Source: Modestobacter sp. VKM Ac-2986
GTDB lineage: Bacteria > Actinomycetota > Actinomycetes > Mycobacteriales > Geodermatophilaceae
Direction of reading: 5' to 3'
NCBI RefSeq assembly: GCF_026967795.1
Contig: NZ_JAPVBH010000002.1
Span: 558,001 to 622,000, forward strand
Length of the DNA stretch: 64,000 nt
Under the pieces are notes generated by a model. That model did not search any database, was not told the DNA's origin, and saw only the letters and a list, made by a program, of their open reading frames with translations. Both the position numbers and the translations under genes were made by a program. This document shows positions 8,848 to 18,944 of this stretch, one piece after another (the first letter of the stretch is position 1; each line of letters starts with the position of its first letter).

Positions 8848-9555
8848 TCAGCCCCGGGCGTCCGCCGTCGGCGCGAAGGTCACGGTGACGCTCGGGACGC
8901 CGAAGCTCGCGCCGAGGCCGGTCAGCATCGCGCGGGTGTTCTCCTCGGCGCGGTCCCGCAGGTCGCTGGCCCCGGCGGCCGCCGCCATCCGCTCCCCCGC
9001 CGCCGCGTAGAGCGCGGTGTCGTCGACCGGCTCGTCGACCACGGCGTCGCCCACCCGGTCGAGCAGGCCGCGGTCGCGGTCGAGCACCCGGCTGTTGGCC
9101 ACGTCGACCTGCGGGGTGTCCAGCCGGGGTGCCGGCAGCGTGATGGTGGCCGAGGTGCCATCGGCGGACAGCTGGACCCCGTCGGCGTCCAGGCCGGTGA
9201 AGTCGACGTAGGCGTCGACGCTGCCGGTCGCCAGCAGGCTGGTGCGCTCACCGCTGATCACCGAGGGGACGTAGGGGGTGTCCCGCTCCTGGTCGATGAC
9301 GACCTGGAAGGTGCCGGTCGCAGCGTGGTACTCGGTCAGGTCGTCGAGGGCCAGCAGCAGCGGCGGCGTGCTGCGGTCGACGACCTGCTGCTCCAGCGGC
9401 GACCAGCCGGTGACCCGGTCGTAGGCCACCCCCACCAGCGGGACGACGACCGCGGCGCCGATCCCGACGGCCACCAGGCGACGGCGGAGCCGGCGTGGCC
9501 GGCGGGCGACCACGGTGGCGGCGGAGGTGTCCGGGTGCTGCAGCAGCGTCGGCAT
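8848..9555 (-). CDS. DUF4230 membrane-anchored protein
   Basis: Encodes 235 residues from ATG 9555, with GGGAG nine bases upstream. A basic cytoplasmic start (RRPRRLRRRLVAVG) leads into one membrane helix (IGAAVVVPLVGVAY), and the rest lies outside. The DUF4230 core runs from LTEYHAATGTFQVVIDQE through TGSVDAYVDFTGLDADGVQL to the helical C-terminus (AEENTRAMLTGLGASFGV). The family is common in Gram-positives but has no known role. It lies between the clpX and valS terminator hairpins and appears to be a single-gene transcript. Confidence 0.85.
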   Translation of the reverse strand: MPTLLQHPDTSAATVVARRPRRLRRRLVAVGIGAAVVVPLVGVAYDRVTGWSPLEQQVVDRSTPPLLLALDDLTEYHAATGTFQVVIDQERDTPYVPSVISGERTSLLATGSVDAYVDFTGLDADGVQLSADGTSATITLPAPRLDTPQVDVANSRVLDRDRGLLDRVGDAVVDEPVDDTALYAAAGERMAAAAGASDLRDRAEENTRAMLTGLGASFGVPSVTVTFAPTADARG

Positions 9556-9656
9556 CGCGGGGTGCTCCCTGGCTCGGCGGGCGTCCCCGCACAGAGCGCC
9601 CACAGCCCCGCTCCTCTTCCCCGCCCCGGCGTGTCGCGCCGACCGATGCGGTCGTC

Positions 9657-9703
9657 GGACGCCCGTGGCCCGGGACCTGGTCGGTTCCGGGCCACGGGCG
9701 TCC
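9657..9703. terminator. 17-bp hairpin between clpX and the DUF4230 gene
   Basis: Arms 9657-9673 and 9687-9703 are perfect complements around a 13-nt loop. The element is upstream of the DUF4230 start and downstream of clpX. It forms a tandem hairpin with 9706-9728. Confidence 0.6.
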
Positions 9704-9705
9704 AC

Positions 9706-9728
9706 GGCCCCGTCCGGTGGACGGGGCC
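9706..9728 (-). terminator. clpX terminator hairpin
   Basis: A 10-bp G/C stem with a 3-nt loop (9706-9715 and 9719-9728) ends five bases before the clpX stop at 9734 on the minus strand. It is the first of two stacked hairpins met by polymerase leaving clpX. Confidence 0.7.
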
Positions 9729-9733
9729 TTCGC

Positions 9734-11008
9734 TCAGGCGGACTTCTCGCGCGGGGCGCGGGCGACCTTGCGCGGGACGATCGTCGGGTTCACGTGCTCG
9801 AGCACGACGTCCTGGGTGATGACGACGGTGGCGACGTCCTCACGGCTGGGGATCTCGTACATGACCGACTGGAGGACCTCCTCCATGATCGCGCGGAGCC
9901 CGCGGGCGCCGGTGCCACGCAGGATCGCCTGGTCGGCGATGGCCTCGAGGGCGTCGTCGGTGAACTCCAGCTCGACCCCGTCGAGCTCGAAGAGCTTGCG
10001 GTACTGGCGGACCAGGGCGTTCTTCGGCTCGGTGAGGATGTTGATCAGGGCCTCACGGTCGAGCTTCTGCACGCTGGTGATGACCGGCAGACGGCCGATG
10101 AACTCCGGGATCATCCCGAACTTCAGCAGGTCCTCCGGCATGACCTGGGCGAAGGCGTTGGCCTGCTCGATCTCGGCCTTGCCGCGGACCTCGGCACCGA
10201 AGCCGATGCCCTGCTTGCCGGTGCGGGCCTCGATGACCTGGTCCAGCCCCGCGAAGGCACCACCGACGATGAACAGCACGTTGGTGGTGTCGATCTGGAT
10301 GAACTCCTGGTGCGGGTGCTTGCGACCGCCCTGCGGCGGCACCGAGGCGGTGGTGCCCTCGAGGATCTTCAGCAGCGCCTGCTGCACGCCCTCACCGGAG
10401 ACGTCCCGGGTGATCGACGGGTTCTCGCTCTTGCGGGCGATCTTGTCGACCTCGTCGATGTAGATGATCCCGGTCTCGGCGCGCTTGACGTCGTAGTCGG
10501 CGGCCTGGATCAGCTTGAGGAGGATGTTCTCGACGTCCTCACCGACGTAGCCGGCCTCGGTCAGCGCGGTGGCGTCGGCGATCGCGAAGGGGACGTTCAG
10601 CATCCGGGCGAGGGTCTGGGCCAGGTGCGTCTTGCCGCAACCGGTCGGGCCCATCAGCAGGATGTTGGACTTGGCCAGCTCCACGCCCTCGTCACGGCTG
10701 GCACGGTCACCGCCGGCCTGGATCCGCTTGTAGTGGTTGTAGACCGCCACCGCGAGCGTGCGCTTGGCCTGGTCCTGGCCGATGACGTACTGCTCGAGGA
10801 AGTCGTGGATCTCCTTGGGCTTCGGCAGCTCGTCGAACTTGAGGTCCGAGGACTCCGAGAGCTCCTCCTCGATGATCTCGTTGCACAGGTCGATGCACTC
10901 GTCGCAGATGTAGACCCCGGGGCCCGCGATGAGCTTCTTGACCTGCTTCTGGCTCTTGCCGCAGAACGAGCACTTGAGCAGGTCGCCGCTCTCACCGATT
11001 CGTGCCAC
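9734..11008 (-). CDS. clpX: ATP-dependent Clp protease ATP-binding subunit ClpX
   Basis: Encodes 424 residues from GTG 11008, which has GGAGGT eight bases upstream; an in-frame extension further up is not needed. It unfolds tagged proteins and feeds them to ClpP1P2. The N-terminal zinc domain is present (CSFCGKSQ, then CDECIDLC), followed by Walker [13 protein letters not shown], the pore-loop region [12 protein letters not shown], Walker [12 protein letters not shown], and [18 protein letters not shown] as [18 protein letters not shown]. The gene follows clpP1-clpP2 on the same strand but is separated by 361 bases with a hairpin, so it probably also has its own promoter. Confidence 0.97.
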   Translation of the reverse strand: MARIGESGDLLKCSFCGKSQKQVKKLIAGPGVYICDECIDLCNEIIEEELSESSDLKFDELPKPKEIHDFLEQYVIGQDQAKRTLAVAVYNHYKRIQAGGDRASRDEGVELAKSNILLMGPTGCGKTHLAQTLARMLNVPFAIADATALTEAGYVGEDVENILLKLIQAADYDVKRAETGIIYIDEVDKIARKSENPSITRDVSGEGVQQALLKILEGTTASVPPQGGRKHPHQEFIQIDTTNVLFIVGGAFAGLDQVIEARTGKQGIGFGAEVRGKAEIEQANAFAQVMPEDLLKFGMIPEFIGRLPVITSVQKLDREALINILTEPKNALVRQYRKLFELDGVELEFTDDALEAIADQAILRGTGARGLRAIMEEVLQSVMYEIPSREDVATVVITQDVVLEHVNPTIVPRKVARAPREKSA

Positions 11009-11337
11009 CTGGCTGACCTCCACCTCGAGTGGGACGGCGGTGCCGCTGTCCCGTTGGTACCTGCGTGGTGCCCGTCGACACCGGGAACTGCCGGCGTCCG
11101 TCGTTCCCTGCGGTCTGGACCGGGGAGCCGGGCGTCCTGCGAACCTACCCGGCGGGAACGACCTTCCCGGGCAGGAACTCACCCGGGTCGTCCGGCCCGT
11201 AACACCCGTCCCGCACCCCTCCGGTGACCCGGCCGGGTTGCGGGTGACGCCGAGGTCCGGGAGCGCCGTGGTGGCGCCACCGGACCCCGGCGGTCCCCCG
11301 TCCCCCGGGCCGTGGACCCGGGGGACGGGGACCTCCC
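11009..11337. other. clpP2-clpX intergenic region, 329 bases
   Basis: No gene is seen. It holds the clpX ribosome-binding site next to 11008 and, at its far end, the clpP2 hairpin at 11296-11330. The middle should carry a clpX promoter. I could not pick out a confident -35/-10 pair or a ClgR-type palindrome by eye. Confidence 0.6.
11296..11330 (-). terminator. clpP2 terminator hairpin
   Basis: A 14-bp perfect stem (11296-11309 and 11317-11330) with a 7-nt loop sits eight bases past the clpP2 stop. Confidence 0.75.
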
Positions 11338-11976
11338 TCAGACGGCGAGGGGGGGCAGTGCGTTGAGCTTGCGGCTCGGGATGACCTGGTCGACGATCCC
11401 GTACTCCATGGCCTGCTCCGCGGTGAGGATCTTGTCGCGGTCGATGTCCTTGCGGACCTGCTCCTGGGTCTGGCCGGTGTGCCGGGCCAGGATCTGCTCC
11501 ATCTGGACCCGCACGCGCTCGATCTCGTTCGCGTGGATCTCCAGGTCGGTCACCTGACCGCCGGCCTCGCCGGAGGGCTGGTGGATCAGGACCCGGGAGT
11601 GCGGCAGCGCCAGGCGCTTGCCCTTGGTCCCGGCCGCGAGCAGGACGGCGGCCGCGGAAGCGGCCTGGCCCATGCAGACGGTCTGGATGTCGGGGCGGAC
11701 GAACATCATCGTGTCGTAGATCGCCGTCAGCGCGGTGAACGAGCCACCGGGTGAGTTGATGTACATGGTGATGTCGCGGTCGGGGTCGTTGGACTCCAGC
11801 GTAATGAGCTGGGCCATCACGTCGTTGGCCGAGGCGTCGTCCACCTGCACCCCGAGGAAGATGATGCGCTCCTCGAAGAGCTTGTTGTACGGGTTGGACT
11901 CCTTCATGCCGTAGCTGGTGCGCTCGACGAAGGAGGGGAGGATGTACCGGCTCTCCGGCATCTGGAAGTTGCTCAT
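11338..11976 (-). CDS. clpP2: ATP-dependent Clp protease proteolytic subunit ClpP2
   Basis: Encodes 212 residues. Serine protease of the ClpP fold: catalytic Ser in [13 protein letters not shown], His in [12 protein letters not shown], Asp in the [13 protein letters not shown] region. Actinobacteria need both ClpP1 and ClpP2 to form the active mixed 14-mer. ATG 11976 is preferred: GGAGAA lies six bases before it, while GTG 11982, which overlaps the clpP1 stop as GTGA, would abut that site. Either way the pair is coupled. Confidence 0.96.
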   Translation of the reverse strand: MSNFQMPESRYILPSFVERTSYGMKESNPYNKLFEERIIFLGVQVDDASANDVMAQLITLESNDPDRDITMYINSPGGSFTALTAIYDTMMFVRPDIQTVCMGQAASAAAVLLAAGTKGKRLALPHSRVLIHQPSGEAGGQVTDLEIHANEIERVRVQMEQILARHTGQTQEQVRKDIDRDKILTAEQAMEYGIVDQVIPSRKLNALPPLAV

Positions 11977-11978
11977 GG

Positions 11979-12629
11979 TCACTTCTCCGGTCCGTCGGTG
12001 ACCGGGTTGTCGGTCGAGGTCATGGTCTCCGCACGGGTCACCACGTGGTCGACGAAGCCGTACTCGAGGGCCTCCTGCGCGGTGAACCAGCGGTCGCGGT
12101 CGGAGTCCTTCTCGATCTGCTCGACCGTCTGCCCGGTGAACTGCGACTGCAGCTCGTTGAGCTGACGCTTGGTGCTGCGGAAGAGCTCCGCCTGGATCGC
12201 GATGTCGGAGGCGGTGCCACCGACGCCGGCCGAGGGCTGGTGCATGAGGATCCGCGTGTGCGGCAGCGAGTACCGCTTGCCCTTGGTGCCCGCGGTGAGC
12301 AGGAACTGCCCCATGGAGGCGGCCAAGCCCATCGCGTAGGTGGCGACGTCGCAGTCGATGAACTGCATCGTGTCGAAGATCGCCATGCCGGCGGTCACCG
12401 AGCCACCGGGCGAGTTGATGTACAGGTGGATGTCGCGGGAGGGGTCCTCGGCGGACAGCAGCAGCATCTGCGCGGCGAGCTGGTTGGCGATGACGTCGTC
12501 GACCTGGCTGCCCAGGAAGATGATGCGCTCGCGCAGCAGGCGCTCGTAGACCGAGTCGTTGAGGTTCATCATCGACCCACCGCCGCGCAGCATCGGCGTG
12601 CCGGGGGTGATCAGGGCTGGGTTGCTCAC
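11979..12629 (-). CDS. clpP1: ATP-dependent Clp protease proteolytic subunit ClpP1
   Basis: Encodes 216 residues from GTG 12629 with a GGAGG upstream. Catalytic Ser in [14 protein letters not shown], His in [12 protein letters not shown], Asp in [17 protein letters not shown]. The N-terminal extension before [14 protein letters not shown] is processed in known ClpP1 proteins. It is first in the clpP1-clpP2 operon, downstream of tig in the conserved tig-clpP1-clpP2-clpX order. Confidence 0.96.
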   Translation of the reverse strand: MSNPALITPGTPMLRGGGSMMNLNDSVYERLLRERIIFLGSQVDDVIANQLAAQMLLLSAEDPSRDIHLYINSPGGSVTAGMAIFDTMQFIDCDVATYAMGLAASMGQFLLTAGTKGKRYSLPHTRILMHQPSAGVGGTASDIAIQAELFRSTKRQLNELQSQFTGQTVEQIEKDSDRDRWFTAQEALEYGFVDHVVTRAETMTSTDNPVTDGPEK

Positions 12630-12859
12630 GGGTGCGGTGACCTCCGTAGGACTGCGGTGCAGTCGGTCTCGTGGAACGGGTTGCCGGTGGTCTGGGGCGT
12701 TCGCCGGGTCCGCGGACGACCGTCGTGGACGGACGTCGTGAGGTGCGGTCCCGATGACCGTCTCGGTGTCACGTCGACCCTAACGCCCACCCCCGACCGG
12801 TTCCTCCCGGTGCAGGGCGGTGTTCGCCGTGGGCGCAGCGGGGGCGCCGGTGGCCGGGA

Positions 12860-12907
12860 ACGACAGCGCCGCCCGCACCCGGGACGGGGTGCGGGCGGCG
12901 CTGTCGT
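12860..12907 (-). terminator. tig terminator, 21-bp perfect hairpin
   Basis: Arms 12860-12880 and 12887-12907 pair perfectly around a 6-nt loop, nine bases past the tig stop. The remaining 12630-12859 is the clpP1 leader and promoter region with no gene seen. Confidence 0.85.
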
Positions 12908-12916
12908 GGCGGGCGG

Positions 12917-14488
<1,572 letters not shown>

Positions 14489-14585
14489 AGGGCAGCGCTC
14501 CTCTTGGGGGACAGACGGGACCCGACGCCGGCGGCGCCAGGTCGCCCACGAGTCTAGAGACGTCGCGGACGACGGTTGACGTGAG

Positions 14586-14659
14586 TCGGGGTGGCGGGAT
14601 TCGAACCCACGGCCCCCCGCTCCCAAAGCGGGTGCGCTACCAAGCTGCGCTACACCCCG
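14586..14659 (-). tRNA. tRNA-Pro (UGG)
   Basis: A 74-nt cloverleaf on the minus strand with acceptor CGGGGTG/CACCCCG, D-arm, anticodon loop TTTGGGA (UGG), T-loop TTCGAAT and discriminator A. CCA is not encoded. It is upstream of tig, as in other actinobacteria. Confidence 0.96.
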
Positions 14660-14727
14660 TGGCCCGCCGCTGAGTCTAGGCACTCGGGGCGACCGGTACT
14701 CTGTGCAGGCACCTCTCGGGGTGCACC

Positions 14728-14801
14728 GCGGGTGTAGCTCAATGGTAGAGCCCCAGCCTTCCAAGCTGGCCATGCCGGTTCGATCCCGGTCACCCGCTCC
14801 A
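14728..14801 (+). tRNA. tRNA-Gly (UCC), CCA encoded
   Basis: Acceptor GCGGGTG pairs with CACCCGC (14791-14797); anticodon loop CTTCCAA gives UCC; T-loop TTCGATC. The 3' CCA is encoded at 14799-14801. It diverges from tRNA-Pro with 68 bases between. The lower-GC island starts directly after it, so it is the likely insertion point, although I found no copy of its 3' end at the far side. Confidence 0.96.
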
Positions 14802-15377
14802 CGTGGTCACGCAGGTCACGGGATTGTCAGCGCCAGCTGGTGTCGCCGAGCCGATCCAACAGCCCGCTGCTTGCAGGCGGTCGCTCAGATGGCGTACTGG
14901 CTGTCGAGGTGCTCGACCCGGCTGCGGAACGTCACCTCAGGCAGTCAGCACTCGCGCAGGCCGTCGTGCACTCAAGGCTCAGCGGCAGCCGAACATGCGC
15001 ATCGAGCGCCGTGACGGCCAACGGAGGCAGTGATGCGTCCGGCGTGGACCGAACCGGGCCCGCAACTAAGCGTTGAGGACGCCGACGTCGCTGCCCACCA
15101 CCAGATCCGCGGAACCACGACCTAAACGCGAACCTCACGGCGTGACCGTGTTGGTCCTGAAGGGGCCGATGGACGCCGGTAAGGTCCACTGTCGGTGAGA
15201 TCAGGCGGTCCAGAGTTGCTTGCAATCGCTCCACGGTCCGGTCCCGGAGTAGCCGACGACGTCCCACCCAGGCTGCCGCCCTGTCGGCGTCGGCCGGTCT
15301 CACGCGGTGGGCCGTCGGCGGCGAGAGCCGCCTGGAAACGTCAGCCCAACCCGATATGAACGGGTGCCGTGGAGCCA
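14802..15377. other. non-coding or unassigned stretch between tRNA-Gly and the methyltransferase operon
   Basis: 576 bases with visibly lower GC than the core. Short open frames exist on both strands (for example 14932-15399 minus, 155 codons), but none has a ribosome-binding site, recognisable motif or the codon bias of neighbours. It probably contains the promoter of the methyltransferase operon and degraded island DNA. Confidence 0.5.
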
Positions 15378-16637
15378 ATGAGTGAGGTACGTGTGTCACA
15401 GATGGATGTTGGCCCAGTGGTGCATGAGCCGACCGGCGTTCATCAAACGCTGGTGCGATCCGGAGCCGACCTCACCCCGTACGAGGTGCAGTTCCTCGAC
15501 TTGTCCGGGCTCACCGATCTCGTGGCTGAGCCGGAGACCTGGACCTTCCTCGCGTCTAACCAAGCACTCTCGTTCGCCACCCATGGGACATTCCGGTACT
15601 TCGGCAAGTTCCCACCTCCGGTCGCTCGGCGGCTGATCTCGGCTTACACGGTGCCGGGGGACACTGTCGTCGACCTCATGGCCGGCAGCGGAACGACCGG
15701 CGTCGAGGCGTTGCTGTCCGGGCGCACCGCCATCCTCAACGACGTCAATCCGTTTAGCGCCCTGGTGGCCCGGGTCAAGACCACGAGGATCGCCACCGTG
15801 GAGGCACGCGCCGCCCTGCAGCAGGTGCGGCTGGTGGTCGAGGAGGGACTGGCCCAGCCTGTCGCGCCGTCCGGGTTGCGGAACACCGACCATTGGTTCC
15901 TGCCGGAGACGCAGACCAGCCTGGGTGCCATCCGCGGGGCTATCGACATGGTGACCAGAGGAGAAGTCCGCGACCTGCTGCTCGTGGCGCTGGCGGCGGT
16001 CGTTCGCAAGGTGTCACGGGCGACGACCCAGCAGGGCCGGCTCTTCCTCGATGCGACCACTGCACAGCTCGATGCGCTGCCTGCCTTCCTGAAGGCCGCG
16101 GACAAGCTGATCGACCGTGCAGCCTCCCTGCCCGAAGGCCTGGTCACTGTCACCAGTGAGGACGTCCGTGAGCTGGCGGTTCGCAGCCGTGCTCCGCTCG
16201 TGGTGCTCCATCCGCCGTATTTCAACGCATACAAGTACAGCTCGGTCAACAGCTTGGAGATGGCATGGCTGGGAATCGATCGAGCTGCTGTCCGCCGGCG
16301 TGAGATCCGCGAGTTTTTCAAGACCGCGAAACCCGACAAGCTCCAGGACTTCCTCTCCGACATGACGGCCGCCGCCACTCGCGCCGTCGACTGGCTTGCT
16401 CCGGGTGGACGCCTGGCTCTGATGCTGGGCGACGCGCGGCTCGGCGGTGAGCACGTTCGCGTGGTGCGGCCCCTGCTCGACGCACTCAGCGACCGACTGG
16501 TCGTAGAGCGATTGATCATGCGCGTGCCCAAGTTCACCGAGGCCAGCTGGGCGGCGAGCCAGCGGCGCACAACAGCCGAACTGGGGGCGTCGAAGATGTA
16601 CGACTTCATCGTCGTCCTGAGGCCTGCTCATGGCTGA
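15378..16637 (+). CDS. DNA methyltransferase A of the island (N4-C/N6-A type, HPPY motif)
   Basis: Encodes about 419 residues from ATG 15378 (GGAG four bases upstream; GTG 15369 and ATG 15402 are alternatives). The AdoMet-binding motif I, VVDLMAGSGTTGVEALL, is near residue 100, followed by NDVNPFS, and the catalytic motif IV, VVLHPPYFNAYKYSS, is near 280. The C-terminal GGRLALMLGDARLGG fits motifs V-VI. Motif order (I, long insert, IV) puts target recognition in the insert. The HPPY in place of DPPY/SPPY is unusual. The stop overlaps the next ATG by eight bases. It very likely methylates DNA in a restriction-modification or defence setting; base and site are unknown. Confidence 0.85.
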   Translation: MSEVRVSQMDVGPVVHEPTGVHQTLVRSGADLTPYEVQFLDLSGLTDLVAEPETWTFLASNQALSFATHGTFRYFGKFPPPVARRLISAYTVPGDTVVDLMAGSGTTGVEALLSGRTAILNDVNPFSALVARVKTTRIATVEARAALQQVRLVVEEGLAQPVAPSGLRNTDHWFLPETQTSLGAIRGAIDMVTRGEVRDLLLVALAAVVRKVSRATTQQGRLFLDATTAQLDALPAFLKAADKLIDRAASLPEGLVTVTSEDVRELAVRSRAPLVVLHPPYFNAYKYSSVNSLEMAWLGIDRAAVRRREIREFFKTAKPDKLQDFLSDMTAAATRAVDWLAPGGRLALMLGDARLGGEHVRVVRPLLDALSDRLVVERLIMRVPKFTEASWAASQRRTTAELGASKMYDFIVVLRPAHG

Positions 16638-18333
16638 AGTCGTCGTTCCGGCCGAGACTCACGGGCCGCAATACGGCCTGCATAAGTACTGGGCGCGCAA
16701 GCCGGCGACCGTCCTGGATCACCACCTCGGCAGGCTGCTGACGGCTCCCGGAGTCGTCGTCGACCCGTTCTGCGGCAGCGGGGTGTTCCTCCGGCAGGCA
16801 GCAGAGGCCGGGCACAGTGCATACGGCTTCGACGTCAATCCCCTCGCGGTGATGCTCTCCAGCATGACGCTGGACCCGCCGCCCGCACGGGACTTCTGCG
16901 ACGCGGTCGAAGTCCTGCTGGCGACGCTGGGCGACGATGCCGAGCGGAGCTTCAAGCTCGACGACGGTCGACCCGTCAGATATGTCGTGCATGCCCTGGT
17001 CACTTGCTGCCCGCAGTGTTCGCGGCGTACCGCAGCCAACCTGGCAGGCAAGGTGGGACGCCGATACGTTTGCATCTGCGGGACACGCTTGCAGTACAAC
17101 CTCGCCGTCTCCGAGAGCACTCGTGTCGTCGACGTAGTCGGGCCTGACCCCTCAGCGGCCTCACCTCAAAGGGAGTTAAAGCGACAGCAGCAGCTGTCCG
17201 CCGTCCCGAGCGCTCCGGAGCTGCACGAGCGGTACTCCGTCCCCTTCGTGGACAACGCACGCACGCTCACCCGAGCCGACATGAGAACCGAGGACCTGTT
17301 CACCCCCCGCAACTTCTCCCTCCTCGTCCGTGCCGCGGACTTCGCCGAAGGCCTGCCGGACGCGGGCCTGCGGGAAGCCATGCAGATGCTGGTAACCAGC
17401 AGCGTTGCCCAGTGCTCGCGGCTCATCGCCGATCGGGGCCGGATGTCCGGCGGCGGCCCGGCGTGGACGGTTCCGGGGTACTGGGTGCCACCGGTGCACC
17501 TGGAGACCAATCCGATCAATCACCTGAGAGCGCGCGCCAAGCGGTTCTCGGCGGGCCTCGCCCGACTGCACGGAGTGCCGGCCCGTAAGGGCCGGGTGGA
17601 GCTTGAGGACGCACGCACCGGGATGCGCGGACTGCGGGAGACCGGCGTCCGGGCGGACTTGGTCTTCCTCGACCCACCGTACGGCGACAGCGTTGCCTAT
17701 CTTGAGTTCTCCGCGCTGTGGAACGCCTTTCTACGCCGCGACGCGGACCTGGCCCAGGACCTCAGCGTTTCCCAGCGCAAGCAGCAGCCGGCCACGTGGG
17801 AGGCATACGAGGACGGGCTCCGGGTCGCCGTACAGGAGGCCGCGCAGTTGCTGACCGACGACGGGCGCCTCCTTGTCACCTTCAACAGCTTGGACCTGCG
17901 GGCCTGGTCGGCACTGATGACGGCGGTGCAGGGAGCCGGGCTCATCCTTGAAGAAGTTACCTATCAGAGGCCAGCGGTGGTGTCGGCCAAGGCGCAGTTC
18001 TCCACCGACGGCAGCTACCAGGGTGACTTCTACGGCACCTTTCGCGCGGGCTCAGCGGAGATGATCACCACGAGCGAGGGGGAGGACCAGCTAGCCGCTC
18101 AGTATGAGCAGCTCGTCGCAGGGCACGGGCCCGTCGTGCCGCGCGGCCTGGTACATCGGGTGACCGCACTGTCCGCGATGCGGATGAACCTGGACAGCGC
18201 GAGCTGGGGTGAACTCGATCAACTCATCGGCCGCTACTTCTCGGGTCGAGGAACGCGGCTGTCCGCGACCGCACTCCTCCTGCAGCGGTGCGCGCCTGTC
18301 GACGGCACTCCGCGGCCGGCTCCGGCGGCCTAG
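16630..18333 (+). CDS. DNA methyltransferase B of the island (DPPY, Cys-rich insert)
   Basis: Encodes 567 residues. The N-terminal GLHKYWARKP (near 16-25) is a hallmark of large DNA methylases related to DUF1156-type enzymes. Motif I is VVVDPFCGSGVFLRQA near 45, then GFDVNPLAV; motif IV is LVFLDPPYGDSVAYLEF near 345; GRLLVTFNSLDLRAW is motif VI-like. Between them, CCPQC (126-130) and CIC (148-150) look like a zinc ribbon. A TTA leucine codon, rare in this genome, is at 17176-17178. It overlaps methyltransferase A by eight bases and ends at a CTAG shared with the opposing nuclease gene. Two methylases side by side suggest an asymmetric target with one enzyme per strand. Confidence 0.85.
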   Translation: MAEVVVPAETHGPQYGLHKYWARKPATVLDHHLGRLLTAPGVVVDPFCGSGVFLRQAAEAGHSAYGFDVNPLAVMLSSMTLDPPPARDFCDAVEVLLATLGDDAERSFKLDDGRPVRYVVHALVTCCPQCSRRTAANLAGKVGRRYVCICGTRLQYNLAVSESTRVVDVVGPDPSAASPQRELKRQQQLSAVPSAPELHERYSVPFVDNARTLTRADMRTEDLFTPRNFSLLVRAADFAEGLPDAGLREAMQMLVTSSVAQCSRLIADRGRMSGGGPAWTVPGYWVPPVHLETNPINHLRARAKRFSAGLARLHGVPARKGRVELEDARTGMRGLRETGVRADLVFLDPPYGDSVAYLEFSALWNAFLRRDADLAQDLSVSQRKQQPATWEAYEDGLRVAVQEAAQLLTDDGRLLVTFNSLDLRAWSALMTAVQGAGLILEEVTYQRPAVVSAKAQFSTDGSYQGDFYGTFRAGSAEMITTSEGEDQLAAQYEQLVAGHGPVVPRGLVHRVTALSAMRMNLDSASWGELDQLIGRYFSGRGTRLSATALLLQRCAPVDGTPRPAPAA

Positions 18334-18944
18334 ACGAGGACCACGGGGACGTCCAGGGACTCAGCGATCTGCTCGGCGGTCGCGGCGAATGTCTCCGGGG
18401 CGATCAACCGGCAGTCGATCCGAGTGGCGCCAGCGGTGCGAAGGCACTCGAAACCGAACACCTCCGGTCGAAGGTGACCAGCCCTGTCAACGCGTTCGAC
18501 GTGACCCGCGTAGAGGTCGGTGGCGGCGCGCGCGGCGGTGGCGGACGTGGGCCGTTCCGCGCCCCAGAGCAACGCACAGTACGTCGCGTGGGCGCGCCGG
18601 GAGATCCAGGCGCCCTCCCGGGACGCGAGGGCTCCCGTCAGGTCCACGGCGACCTGAGCCGACTTGGCGGCCTGCGCGGTGAGGCCGGCCAGCTCGGTCT
18701 TCGCCTCGATGATCAGCGTCGTTGCCAGCCGATCGTTGACCAGCACCAGGTCCGGGCGGGTCTCCTCGCGGCCGAAACGGTGCACCTCTGTGGACCGGCC
18801 GCTCGAATCAGGCGCCATGACGCGCTTCCACGGGCCAGCGGTCGGGTTGGTGAAGGCGACGAACCACTCGTCGCCGGCGACGTCCACCTTGACCTCGAGT
18901 GCCCAGCGGGCCATCTCCTCGGTTACCTTGCGCACACGCCTCAC
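18330..18944 (-). CDS. PD-(D/E)XK-type nuclease C of the island, 204 aa
   Basis: GTG 18944 gives 204 residues and overlaps the stop of the upstream gene as GTGA (18941-18944). Residues 62-82 carry ETRPDLVLVN followed by TTLIIEAKTEL: a P-D, a spacer and E-A-K, which is the textbook PD-(D/E)XK nuclease core (D65, E80, K82). No helicase or HNH motif is present. Its gene is the second in a two-gene operon that converges on the methyltransferases, so it is the likeliest cleaving subunit. The family is not recognised. It might instead be a subunit or accessory nuclease needing the 493-aa partner. Confidence 0.75.
   Translation of the reverse strand: MRRVRKVTEEMARWALEVKVDVAGDEWFVAFTNPTAGPWKRVMAPDSSGRSTEVHRFGREETRPDLVLVNDRLATTLIIEAKTELAGLTAQAAKSAQVAVDLTGALASREGAWISRRAHATYCALLWGAERPTSATAARAATDLYAGHVERVDRAGHLRPEVFGFECLRTAGATRIDCRLIAPETFAATAEQIAESLDVPVVLV

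Noticed and set aside
14932-15399. 155-codon minus-strand frame before the methyltransferase operon
   Set aside because: No ribosome-binding site, no motif, and its start overlaps the methyltransferase start on the other strand. It may be chance in a lower-GC stretch.
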